Assembly (NCBI RefSeq): GCF_004798865.1
Contig: NW_025336598.1
Coordinates: forward strand, 21,470,590-21,534,589
Reading direction: 5' to 3'
Origin: Varanus komodoensis
Taxonomy: Eukaryota > Chordata > Lepidosauria > Squamata > Varanidae
DNA: 64,000 nucleotides
This document shows positions 11,501 to 21,053 of the stretch, piece by piece. Each line of letters opens with the position of its first letter. Position 1 is the stretch's first letter. Below the pieces are notes generated by a model. It was not told the DNA's origin. It searched no databases and saw only the letters and a program-made list of their open reading frames with translations. Made by a program: the position numbers and the translations under genes.

Positions 11501-13255
11501 TAAAAGTGGACAAGTGGTATTGAAGAGGCAGAACTATCCCTGGAAAGAGGAAGAGCCATCCCAAGAGTGTTTCCTCAGCTCCGCTTACATAGTGGTCCCC
11601 ATAAAAGAGGATATCTCTGCTGTCAGGTGGCCACAGAAGCCTTCACTGTAGGCACTACCTATTTCCAAATAAAGACTCTTTTTCCAGGATCTCTGAACTG
11701 AAAAGTATTTGGAGCCTACAAAATTTGTATTAAAATGCATACAAAAAACACAAACTTATACAAATCAAGCCTGAGTTTCAACAATCCAGGTAAGAACGAG
11801 ATTAACAGGATTGTCCATCCCTAATCCTCTGCCAGAGGTGCTCAAAGACCTTGGGCCAACTTTGGCTGCGGAAAGGCTCAGTGGTCTGCCTTGGGCAGCA
11901 ACACATCTGGCATTGGCTGGCATTGTAGAAAGGACTGCTTCAACAACCACAAAAGACTTGATTCTGGAGAGATGATCATCAGAAATGTTCTACTCATTTT
12001 TTGTTCAAAGAAATCATTACAGCAGAAATAATCGTATTCAGCCACAGCTCTTTGGTATTTTCCCTTCTCCTTTGAGATGGGTACATGATGTCAAAGTTTG
12101 TTTATTTTTAGTTTTCCCTTAATGCAATCCATTGCTTGAAGAACTGGCAGCAGACCCCTCTGACCAGTTTGGCTGAACTCTCCCATTCTCCCAGATCAGG
12201 CAGATGGCAAGACTCAGCTGCTGTGTGTGATAGGTTCAATGCATGCATGCCTGCACACGCACCAACGTACTATTCATGCATCAGAATAAATAACTAAGCT
12301 GCTGCTTTTATGTTGCATGGTTTCCAGTGACTCCTGCTTTTCCTGTTGTTGTAACGCAAAGGAAGAAAATCTTAGGTGCTTCAGAAGTTACGCTGGATTT
12401 TCCATCATTCCCGAAGACTAGCTGTCTGACTGATTGGAGGTAAGAGTCCAGAAGCATCTGGTTCCTGACCCATGGTGTGTACCATGGGACTGCATTTCAA
12501 AGGACATGTGAACAGAGGCTGCACGCCTGTGAGAGCAGCTTAAAAGGTGGCAACAAAGGAAAGAAATCTCTTTTCAGTAGCGGCCCCTGATACTGGAACA
12601 GTCTCCCGTTGTAGGTCTGTCTGGCCCCAACACTGCCACTTTTTGGCGATAGGTCCTCTACTTTCTGTACTTTGATGGTACCTGATGAGACATTGACGTC
12701 AGTTGTTTTCAGGTTGCATAGCTTATTATACACATTTTATAGTAAAAGTTTAGTAAAAGAACCCACATTTAGAAAGGCAGATAAATAGGTTATGTTTGAC
12801 AAGGTACTGAGATCTCTAGGCATCCATTTCTCCATCTGTAATGATGGTCATTTAAAAAGCATACCCTGACAACTAAAGATAAACACCATGTAGCTAGGAT
12901 GCTTTGAATTGTTAATTTAGATTTGCAGTCCTCTTATCTGGGAATGGTTCCCAAAAAAATCCACATCTATCTGCCTTCCCCCCCTCTGTTTCTGCTTGCA
13001 TTGGAACAGTAGATCTGAAATAAGCCAAGCTCCAGATTGCAAACAGTAGGAAACTACTAGAAGGCTTCTAATTTTTTTCCAAGGGAATTTCCATGGGAAA
13101 GTAGGCAGACATTCTGCACAGACGGCTGTGCTGCTCACAAAATGTTCTTTCTCAAAATCCCCAAAGAGATCTTTTCTCTGCTCAGTGACTCCTACAGCCT
13201 AAATTCATTTTTCTGCCTAACACCTACATTTGTTTGCCTCTCTTCCTTCATGTCG
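8501..13255. other. Long unique-looking stretch; possible conserved non-coding DNA
   Basis: No coding exon, LINE or SINE could be recognised. Open frames are short and without family features. Around 10780-11110 the sequence is CpG-poor, low in simple repeats and contains homeobox-type cores (ttaattacgatgg near 10881), a texture often seen in conserved vertebrate non-coding elements; this is inference only. Confidence 0.4.
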
Positions 13256-13398
13256 TTTTCATTTCTCATGTTTGTGCCACAATCATAAGAAGAATAGCAT
13301 CACAAGGTAGGTTGAGAGCTATTTGGTTGAAGTGCGTGTGAGGGTGTGTGTTGATCTCCAACTATTCTGGGTACAGAGAGAAATAGCTTGCTGAATAG
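13256..13398 (+). repeat. Local duplication, left copy
   Basis: Shares blocks in the same order with 13792-13925: tttcatttctcatgtttg, then a gap-rich middle, gaagtg.gtgtg, and ctattctggg.acagaga. The family is not recognised. It could be a small segmental duplication or two copies of an unnamed repeat. Confidence 0.5.
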
Positions 13399-13791
13399 TA
13401 ACCATGGTGACCCATGGTAGGCTTGGAGACAGGGCTGCCTGTGCTTCAACCCAGTAAAAGTTCTGGATAGTTGAATTGTGTGGAGGGGAGAGTCATTCCT
13501 TTAAATCTACCCCAGGTGGCAATAGTGCTCTTCGAAAGAGCATGCTGTGAAACTTAGAAAATTGAACAGACGTAGCCAGATCATCCAGTGACAGGCAAGG
13601 CTATATTATCCCCTTTCCATTCAACTTAGGTAAGGCTTTCAGGCCCCCAGATTCTCTCTGAACTCTGGAAGGAAATCAAGCAAGGGATTTATATAGTTAT
13701 TAATTACACACATGGTTTAAAAAGCACTAGGTCCAGAATCCCTAAGCCTGATCAAAATGGTTCTGTGAATGGTTTCCCTCATAGAGCATTT

Positions 13792-13925
13792 TTTCATTTC
13801 TCATGTTTGCACCAGAATAATACAAGTGTCATAAGCTGCGAGCTTGAAGTGTGTATGTGTTTTAATCCCCAGCTATTCTGGGAATACAGAGAAGGGAAGC
13901 TGTTACTGCCCTACTCACCCATATT
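13792..13925 (+). repeat. Local duplication, right copy
   Basis: Partner of 13256-13398, about 535 bases downstream in direct orientation. The best-conserved blocks are tttcatttctcatgtttg and agctattctgggaatacaga. The two copies differ by several small indels, so the duplication is not recent. Confidence 0.5.
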
Positions 13926-14324
13926 AGTATAGATGAATGCAGTGGGAACTGGTGACTACTGGGGCTGGAAGGGCATATAGCAGGACATCAGCAAAAGTGG
14001 AGCTAAGAAGTTAAAAAGTGTGGAGCCATCTAAACCTGGTTCTGCTGCACAGATTCTGCCATTGCAAGGTCTAAGGGCCTGAGAGTCTTAGCTTGATTCC
14101 GCAAGGCTGAGTGTTGTTGCGCTCGTCTTACTGCTAAGGTTGGGACAAACCTGGTTGGAAAACATCTCTCCAAGCATTCACAGAGGTCATCTTACACTTA
14201 GCCCAGTCTTCTAAAGAGAGCCAAGTCGAAAGGAAGTCGATGCTTGTGGAGCTCTGCTTGTCCAACTGGCAACATCCTTCCAAGTCAGCTGCAGTAGTTG
14301 AAAGATGGATGTGGCTTGTGCAGT

Positions 14325-14390
14325 AGGGCTTGCTAGGAAAGCAGCAAGCCCTAGCAAAGGGCTTGCTAGGAAAGCAGGGCTGCTTTCTTG
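14325..14390 (+). repeat. Two-unit 33-bp tandem repeat with internal palindrome
   Basis: The unit agggcttgctaggaaagcag recurs at 14325 and 14358. Between the two units, gcaagccctagcaaagggct at 14344-14363 (extending to 14366) can fold into a short hairpin. Confidence 0.6.
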
Positions 14391-14689
14391 GCAAGCTGCT
14401 CATGGCCAGGCTTCTCTGGCATCAGTTGCAGCTGCTCAGACAGCAAGTGCTCCTGATGTGTGAGAGAGATGCAATTCCTGATGAGCGCCCCATGAACACT
14501 GGGCTTGTTTGCCAGGAACTCAGATTCTGGGCCTCTGCAAAATGAACCAGAGTCCAGAGAGCTGAGCCTGGGGACTTGGACAGTTGCCCACTCCTGGATA
14601 GATTCCTCACACATCTCCACTTGCTGCTGGAAGAAAGGGTGTTTGGTCTTCTTTCCTTACATCTATGCCTTTCCTCCATTTATCTTGGA

Positions 14690-14731
14690 GGAGGAACTGT
14701 GCCCACTCTTGGAGGAACTGTGCCCACTGAG
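14690..14731 (+). repeat. Two-unit 21-bp tandem repeat
   Basis: ggaggaactgtgcccact is repeated head to tail at 14690 and 14711. Confidence 0.8.
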
Positions 14732-15910
14732 AGCAGTGACAGAGGGAAAACTGCCTCTTTCTCCCTAGGTCCCATTTATGTTGGCTTCTACCCTCCCTGG
14801 CCCATCTTCCCTCTATGTGCTACTGAGTGGCCCGCCATCTTCCTCCTTGGTGAACCCTCCTGCTCCATTCTGATTGGCTAGGCTGTTGGGCAACACTTTT
14901 TTTTTTTTTTTTGGTAATATCTTGCTTCTTGGGAGGAGCACCCTGTAAGGTATCTGTCCTCCAGGTCAAGCCTCCTGCTTTTCAGAAGTACTGAGAAGGT
15001 AATCTGCGCTTGCATGCATGTGCAGAGAAGCTATAGCTGGCTCCATCTGCCACCAAAATGCCAAGAAATGTAGAGGCAGTTGGCCTCCTTTGCTTTGGCC
15101 CACTGATGTGACACTCAGCTGCACAGCATTTATGCATGCATTCAAAGACTGGCCCCAAGGGCTTCATCACCCCATCACTTAAGCATGGCATGGGCAAGAA
15201 TCAACCTGATGCCGTTAAGAAATCCCTCTGATTTCAAATGCCATGAAGAGCACATGGAAACAACATTTAGCACCCGTGATTTCTTGTACCCCGCAGAAGC
15301 TGATTCGTTACTGGTTAGTAGTGGTTCTTTGTTATAAAACTACAGCTCTGAAAGTGGGGTAAGGTGGTTTGTGGGGACTGCATGCTGACAGTATATACTA
15401 TGTGATCTTTCCAAAATTCCTCTTCAGCAAAAGTTATTTTGTTTAGCAATTCTTAAATGCCAGAGTGTAGTACTTTTGTATTGGCTTTTTGAACTCTGGC
15501 TTGCTGCACAAAAATCTTCTGCTGAGCTTTTACATTAATGGAACATACTTTTCTCAGCTTGCCTTGCTGTTTCCTCAGTTGTTAAGTTGCTGCCATAATG
15601 AGGAATGGTGTTTGAAAACAGCAACTCAAATTGCACAACTGGAACACAGAGATGTTATCCTGATGGGCCAGGCAGGCAGTCCTTAAGTCCGCATGTGTAA
15701 GGGATAATTTTAATTTCTTCCTCCTCCTCTTTTTTTTCAGTGCCCAGTTTTGAATTGGTAGACTGGAAACAATGTTAGGTCCATAAACACTATTGCAAAC
15801 TGAAACCAATATTTTACAATTGTTAATTATCAAATAGTTCAGGGTGCAGTCTTCTGTGTGCTTAGACAAAAATGAGTCTAATTCTCAGCTGGAAGTTGTG
15901 GGATATTTTT
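14732..15910. other. No gene recognised
   Basis: Contains a poly-T run near 14898-14914 and otherwise unique-looking sequence. No frame with family features was seen on either strand. Confidence 0.45.
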
Positions 15911-18033
15911 AGAAACATAGAAACAGAGTGAGTCAGAAGGGGCCTCCCGGGCCACCTAGTCTGACCCTCAGCTCCAGCTGGCTCTGCTCATTTCATGCCC
16001 GCCATGTGCATGTCCAGCCTGTCTTTGAACACCCTCACTGATGGGGCCTCAGCCACCTTCCATGGAAGCCCATTCCATACCCTCGGGGTCCTAACTGTCA
16101 GGAAGTGCTTCCTGGCATTTAGTCGAACCTTGGTTCCCTGAGCTTTGCTCCGTTGGAGCGTGTCCTGCCTTCCTCTGCAGGGGAGAACAGGTCTCTACCC
16201 ATCTCCATGTGACATCCCCTCATATACTTGTATGTCACCAACATATCCCCTCTGAGTCTCCTCCAGGCTGAAGAGACCCGGTTCCCTCAGTCTTGCCTCA
16301 TACCCCATCCCCTTGTGGCCCTATGCTGCACTGACTCTAACCTGGCTATATCCTTCCTGTAATGAGGGGCCCAAAAGTGAGCACAATACTCCAGTTGCAG
16401 GCACACCAGAGTTGTATAGAGTGGTAGTAATACCTCTCTTGATCTAGAAGCCACACTTCTGGCTATGCAACCAAGGGTGGCGTTCGCCCTCTTGACCACT
16501 GCATCACTCTGCTGACTCATGTTTAGCCTGCAGTCAACCAGCACCCCGAGGTCCCTTTCACAAGTGCTGCTCTCCAGTCACTTGTCCCCTAACCTGTACT
16601 TATGATACCTATTCCTATGCCCCAAGTGCAAGACCTTGCACTGATCCCCGTTGAACGCCATCCTGTTGTCTCCTGCCCACTTCCATAGTCTGTCCAGATC
16701 CTTTTGGATCTGGAGTACCTGCTCCTCAGTTGTGGCCACTGCTCCAGTTTTAGTATCATCTGCAAATTTGATCAGCAGACTGTTCACCCCTTCCTCCATG
16801 TCATTTATGAAAAGATTAAACAGGATTGGCCCCAGGACAGAGCCTTGTCGCTGACCACCATCCCGATGATTCCCCACTAATGGTTACCCTCTGCTTTCTG
16901 TCAGTCAGCCATGCCCTAATCCACCATAGAGTGCTTTGGTGTATCCCAAAACAACTCAGTTTCTCCACCAGGATATCATGGGGCACTTTGTCAAAGGCCT
17001 TGCTGAAATCCAGGTAAACCACATCCACTGCATCCCCTCCATCTAGCCATCTTGAAACCTTGTCATAGAATTCCACAAGGTTTGTCTGGCAGGACCTGTT
17101 TTTGCGGAAGCCGTGTTGTGTGGCTGTCAGCCTCCCTTCCCTATCTAGCATCACTAGATCTCTATTATGAGCCTTTCCATTGTTTTTCCTACAATGGACA
17201 TAAGGCTAACTGGTCTGTAATTCTCCATGTCCCTTCTACTACCCTTTTTGAAAATTAGGACCACTGATGCTACCCTCCAGTCCTCTGGAACTTCACCCGT
17301 TCTCCACGAGGCCTCAAAAATGGAGGCCAGCAGGTATGAGAGAACCCCTGCCAACTCTCTAAGTACTCTCAGGTGTAACCCATCAGGGCCTGGCACCTTT
17401 GTAATGTCCAATGCCCTGAGGAGCCCCTCGACTTCAAGGGGGGGTGACCCTAATCTGTGCCCCTAAGTCCCCAGCCACATCTAATCTGTGCGGATCTCTC
17501 CCATCCTGCTTTGGGGAGAACACAGAGGCAAAATAGTCATTTAGCATCTGTGCCTGTTCCCTCATATCAGTCACTGGATCTCCTTCCTCCTTATTTAGTG
17601 GTCCCACTACTTGTCTTCCCTTTCTCTTCCTATTTACATGCTGCAAGAAACCCGTTTTCTTGCTCTTGATATTCTTGGCAAGTCTCAGCTCGTGCAGAAT
17701 CCTTCTGCAACAGGCCTCCTCCTGGTATACCCTTTTGTCTATTTGCCCCAGTACCCATTTCCTACGGAGGTTCCTCTTTCATCTAATCCCTCTAACCACC
17801 TCCTTTTGCATCCATGGCGGCGCTCTCCTCCGCCTCCCCACCTTACTAAGTAGAGGTATCGTCAAGGCTTGCGCCTTCAAAACCTCCTTTTTGAGTGCCA
17901 TCCACCCCTCCTCAACTCGCTTATCTTCCAGTAACCTATCCCAGGAGACTTTCCCCAGTCTGGACTTCAGTTGGCCAAAGTTGGCCCTCTTGAAGTCCCA
18001 GATATTTTTCTGTCTAAGCAGGACAGGGTTGTA
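15911..18033 (-). mobile_element. CR1 LINE, 5'-truncated
   Basis: A chicken-repeat-1 type non-LTR retrotransposon on the minus strand. The 3' end at 15911 has the CR1 terminal block (gaaacatagaaacagagtga, then ggggcctcccgggccaccta on the plus strand). Going up the plus strand, the minus strand encodes the RT thumb region, the RT core and the endonuclease-RT linker. The linker reads KNIWDFKRANFGQLKSRLGK near 18010 and DYFASVFSPKQDG near 17540. The 5' end at about 18033 lies in the linker, so the endonuclease domain is absent, the usual 5' truncation of target-primed insertion. Several frame changes and at least one stop separate the RT pieces. Confidence 0.92.
16578..17411 (-). pseudogene. CR1 reverse transcriptase core (broken)
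   Basis: Three overlapping minus-strand frames (17154-17411, 16816-17154, 16578-16877) carry the CR1 RT fingers and palm. Visible motifs in order are GPDGLHLRVLRELA, YRPVSLMSIVGKTMERLI, QHGFRKNRSCQTNLVEFYD, DVVYLDFSKAFDKVPHD (first catalytic Asp), GSVLGPILFNLFIND and KFADDTKTGA (catalytic ADD). The enzyme would copy its own RNA at a nicked target. A stop falls just after RLIIEI, and frame changes occur near 16820-16880 and 16545-16580, so it is dead. Confidence 0.88.
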
Positions 18034-18338
18034 TTTCTAATTGTGTAGTGATGCATGCCATTGGTTGAATATTGGGCAGGGCTTGGTGGCAACCCAGGAA
18101 AAATTTTGCTCCTCTGCCCATTACCAAGCTGCAGATATTGGTATGTTATGTATAGACCTCCCTCTGTGGGGGACCAGATGCTTTTCCTCAAATATTTTTC
18201 AAGGAACTTGGCACAAGGAAGTGATAGTTCCAAGGGAGAAGGATCCCTTGATAGAAGGAGCAGCCCCTCCAACAGAGACACTATTACTATTTCCCTTTAG
18301 TCAAGTTCATTTCATATGATACATATTTTTTATGTATG
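18034..18338. other. No feature recognised
   Basis: Unique-looking spacer between the CR1 5' truncation point and the 5S-derived SINE. Confidence 0.4.
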
Positions 18339-18484
18339 AGCTTTCGTACAGCATGAAGTGCCTGATCCTGTCCAGTCTTGGAAGCAAGGTTGGGGCTGGT
18401 TGAAATCGATGGGTGACTTAAATGTTATGAATCACCCAGAGAACTTCGGTTATAGGGAAGTACAGAAATGTGACCAATAATAAT
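18339..18484 (+). mobile_element. 5S rRNA-derived SINE, copy 1, with L2-like tail
   Basis: The head (gatcctgtccagtcttggaa, then gcaaggttggggctggttga) follows vertebrate 5S rRNA from the 'gatctcgtctgatctcggaagc' segment through the internal promoter to 'gatgggagac' (here gatgggtgac). After that it leaves 5S and enters a shared tail, caccc.agagaacttcggttatagggaagtacagaaatgtg, ending in aataataa. The tail resembles the L2 3' tip ('gccccgag...ggggcggcatagaaatgt...aataaa'). The same composite recurs at 20914-21053, so this is a SINE family and not a stray 5S pseudogene. Confidence 0.72.
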
Positions 18485-19283
18485 TTCATTAAACTTCAGA
18501 ATATGACTTATTCTCATCCCAAAGCATGAGCATATTTTCCAGGAAAAACTTTCATATTCCTTCTCTTTGGATTGCATTCACAAAATGTGTTCATTTGGAA
18601 AACATGCACTTTAAAAATGGGACGTGGGAAGCAGTTTCATACTTTGGTCAGTGGTGGAAATGTATACCTAAATGTCCATTTTTTCCATGCCAATAATGAA
18701 AAAGCCTCAAGTTCAGGAGCAAGGTGGACCAAGCTTGGGGGTACAACTCAGAGAGCCTTGACGGGCTCAACCCCTGCCAGTTCTCCCATTAGTGGCCATT
18801 GCCTCAGTGTGATTTACGAGCTCCTGGACTCTTCAAAAGGCTCCCTGTACTGTAGGGCAACTGTACACCAAGCTCTGGTGAGACCACAAACGGCTTTTGC
18901 AAGTTTAGCACGGCCAGCATTTCACCCCCAGACTTTGCTAGCCACTCCACTCTGTTTCTCCCAGGTGACCTTGCTGTTACCACTTGTGTTTAAAAATCCA
19001 AATGTATGCATCAAGCCCTGCATGGGATATGCTCTGCTCCACTGTCTTGCAATGCCTTGACTACCTTGATGGCATTCTCAGCTTCTGTGGCGCCCACTTT
19101 GCTATCTGGTGAGGGAGAGCAGCACTAAAGGACTGCTTTCAACTCCCACGTAACCCAAACTGAGACATGTTTAGAACAAGCTAAAGTGATTGCAAGCCAA
19201 TGTGTGGTTGCAGATTGTGGTTGTGCACCTGGGAGCTGGATGAAATATCTGTCTTATGATGTATGGTTCCCCCTATGTAGTAT
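18485..19283. other. No gene recognised
   Basis: A 162-codon plus-strand open frame (18572-19060) is present but has no recognisable domain or compositional sign of coding. I regard it as chance. Confidence 0.4.
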
Positions 19284-19745
19284 GTTGCTTCTGAATTGCA
19301 ATTTAAAGTGCTTACAGTAATATTCAAAACCCTAAACCAGCTGGGGCCAGATTACCTGAAGGATCACCTTTCTCCACATGTTCCTGCCCAGCCATTAAGG
19401 TCTTCATCTGAGGCCCTTCTGCAGGAGACCCTTCTCCCCTAAACAAGAGGAGAAGGCTAGGAGAAGGGCCTTTTCAGTGGTTGCATCCCACCTTTGGAAC
19501 ATGCTCCCCAGCGAGGTATACCTTGGTGCCATCCTTGCTGTCGTTTCAATGCCAGGCAGAGACCTTTTTATTTAAGAAATACCTTTAAGGGATAGCTGTT
19601 TTAACTGTGTTGCTATGATCTCCTTGGTGCTAGAGTTCTTTTCATTTAGTATTATTGCCAAATCCATTATTGTATTGGCTCTTATTATGAGCTTTCACAG
19701 CTAATGTGGTGCTATAGAAATGTATTAACTCAATCAGTCAACGAA
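19284..19745 (+). mobile_element. L2-clade LINE, 3' end (older subfamily)
   Basis: The plus strand encodes a decayed RT C-terminus: FKVLTVIFKTLNQLGPDYLK corresponds to FKVLVMTYKALNGLGPGYLK of copy B, and FSVVASHLWNMLPSEV corresponds to the AFSAV.P.LWNALPREV of copies B and C. The 3' UTR then runs to a tip ending ggtgctatagaaatgtatta. The tip differs from the younger copies, so this is an older subfamily, 5'-truncated. Confidence 0.75.
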
Positions 19746-19789
19746 CCTCTTAAGAGCTCTTGCAAGATGAAGAATCACTGTGGTTGTAA

Positions 19790-20300
19790 TGAAGCTCCTT
19801 CCAGGCATCCTCCATTAAGGCACACAGTGTGAAATAAACTCCGTGAAGTGGGTCTTATCAGAGATGGAGCATGGATGCTTTCCCTTGGTAATGAACTCTG
19901 CCATTCACTTATTGGCTCCTATCATCCTTGGTTGTTGGGCTTCCAGGTGTGTTTCCAAACTAGCATTGCTCTGGATTCTTCTGGCTAGTGGGTGTTGGGG
20001 AGGCGGCCTTGGAGGAAAGTGTGCATCATGATGGTGAAGATCTTCTCCTTTTCTTCTTTGGCAATCATTCACTACGGTGCAAAGAGAGGCTGTAGTACCA
20101 ACTCTTGGGTATTGTCCACCTCTCCAGTGGCATAAGCAGTTCAGTACTTGCATGCAGTTCATGGGGTATTTCTTATTGTCACTGTGGAGGAAGCATTCCC
20201 ATACTAAGGAAAATATCTTTTGCTGCACCAGCTTGGCTGCAAGTACTTTCTATACAGGGCACGGAGCTATTGCTACTCTTGGGTTGCTTGGAGTAGATCT
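19790..20300 (-). mobile_element. hAT-superfamily DNA transposon remnant (BED finger and transposase N-region)
   Basis: The minus strand reads KIFSLVWECFLHSDNKKYPM then CMQVLNC and GTTASLCTVV near 20230-20070. This follows the BED zinc-finger pattern of hAT transposases (S.VW.YF....DKK..C..C...L...GT.SL..HL), although the final His positions are lost. About 45 codons downstream, across a stop, comes MAEFITKGKHPCSISDKTHF near 19900-19840, matching the hAT segment 'I.EFI..D.QPFS.V.D.GF..L'. WRMPGRSFIT follows, matching 'Y.MPSR..FS'. The catalytic RNase H-fold DDE region was not found. No terminal inverted repeats or 8-bp duplication could be placed. Confidence 0.55.
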
Positions 20301-20913
20301 GACCGTGTCACCTGGAGAAGAGGTGGTGGTGGTGATTTGTGGCTGCTTCTGGAGGAAATTCCATCCTGGAAGCACTGTTCTGAGGGTGCTTCCTGAATCT
20401 GGTGGTGCAGCCAGTGGCCCAGCATCCTGCACTGTAGTTGCAGAAGTTGCAGATAGTGCTGCTTCTTCCAGTGTGGTTTCTACAGCTATTTCCTCAGCAT
20501 AACTGACTCTGCTGGACCTGGTCCTGTGTGCCTGGCCGGTTTGGTCTGGCAAATGAGGGACCTGCTCGTTGAACAGGATGGACTTGACATCCAACTCTGC
20601 CTCTGCATTGTGATGACCTCCCAGGCTTCCACATGAGTGTTTTTTTTGCGGGGGGGGCAGCATTTGCAAAACGACTACAATAAAAAGATAGTATTTCTAA
20701 TTATCTAACAGATTAAGAAGAGTAAACTTCCCTGCTGACTCAATTGCTGCCGCCACATGTACCATCTTCCGCTCACTGGGGAGCCACATGTGACCACGAG
20801 CAGTGTTCCTCTTCTGCACAACATATTGTAGCTGTTTAAGATGCTGCCCCCTTGTGGACAAGGTTGGTCAAGCAGGGCTTGCCAGGAATGGAAGCCTGTG
20901 CAAGCCCTGCACA
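20301..20913. other. No gene recognised
   Basis: A 139-codon minus-strand open frame (20250-20669), rich in Ala, Ser and Thr, precedes the hAT remnant. It might be its extreme N-terminus, but no motif supports that. A G run lies at about 20651-20657. Confidence 0.35.
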
Positions 20914-21053
20914 AGCTTTTGTATAGCCTAAAGTGCTTGAATCTGTCTAATCTTGCAAGCTGAACAGGGTCAGGCCTGGTTGAAATCTGGATGGGTGACT
21001 TAATGTTGTGAACAGCCCAGAGAGCTTCAGCTATAGAAATGTGATGTAACAAT
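20914..21053 (+). mobile_element. 5S rRNA-derived SINE, copy 2, with L2-like tail
   Basis: This is the better-preserved copy. The head reads ctgtctaatcttgcaagctg, aacagggtcaggcctggttg and gatgggtgac, closely tracking the 5S rRNA internal control region 'aagctaagcagggtcgggcctggtt'. The tail gaacagcccagagagcttca then gctatagaaatgtgatgtaa matches copy 1 at 18339-18484. It lacks the 'gggaagtac' block that copy 1 has. RNA polymerase III transcription from the 5S-type internal promoter would be expected for the founder. Confidence 0.75.

Noticed and set aside
18339-18484. Genuine 5S rRNA gene
   Set aside because: The 5S similarity stops after the gatgggtgac block, the promoter is mutated, and the same non-5S tail recurs at 20914-21053, so it is a SINE.
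18572-19060. 162-codon plus-strand open frame as a host gene
   Set aside because: No domain, signal peptide, splice context or compositional support; length is compatible with chance.
20250-20669. Ala/Ser/Thr-rich 139-codon frame as a gene
   Set aside because: Opposite strand is equally open and low complexity explains both; at most the N-terminal side of the hAT fossil.
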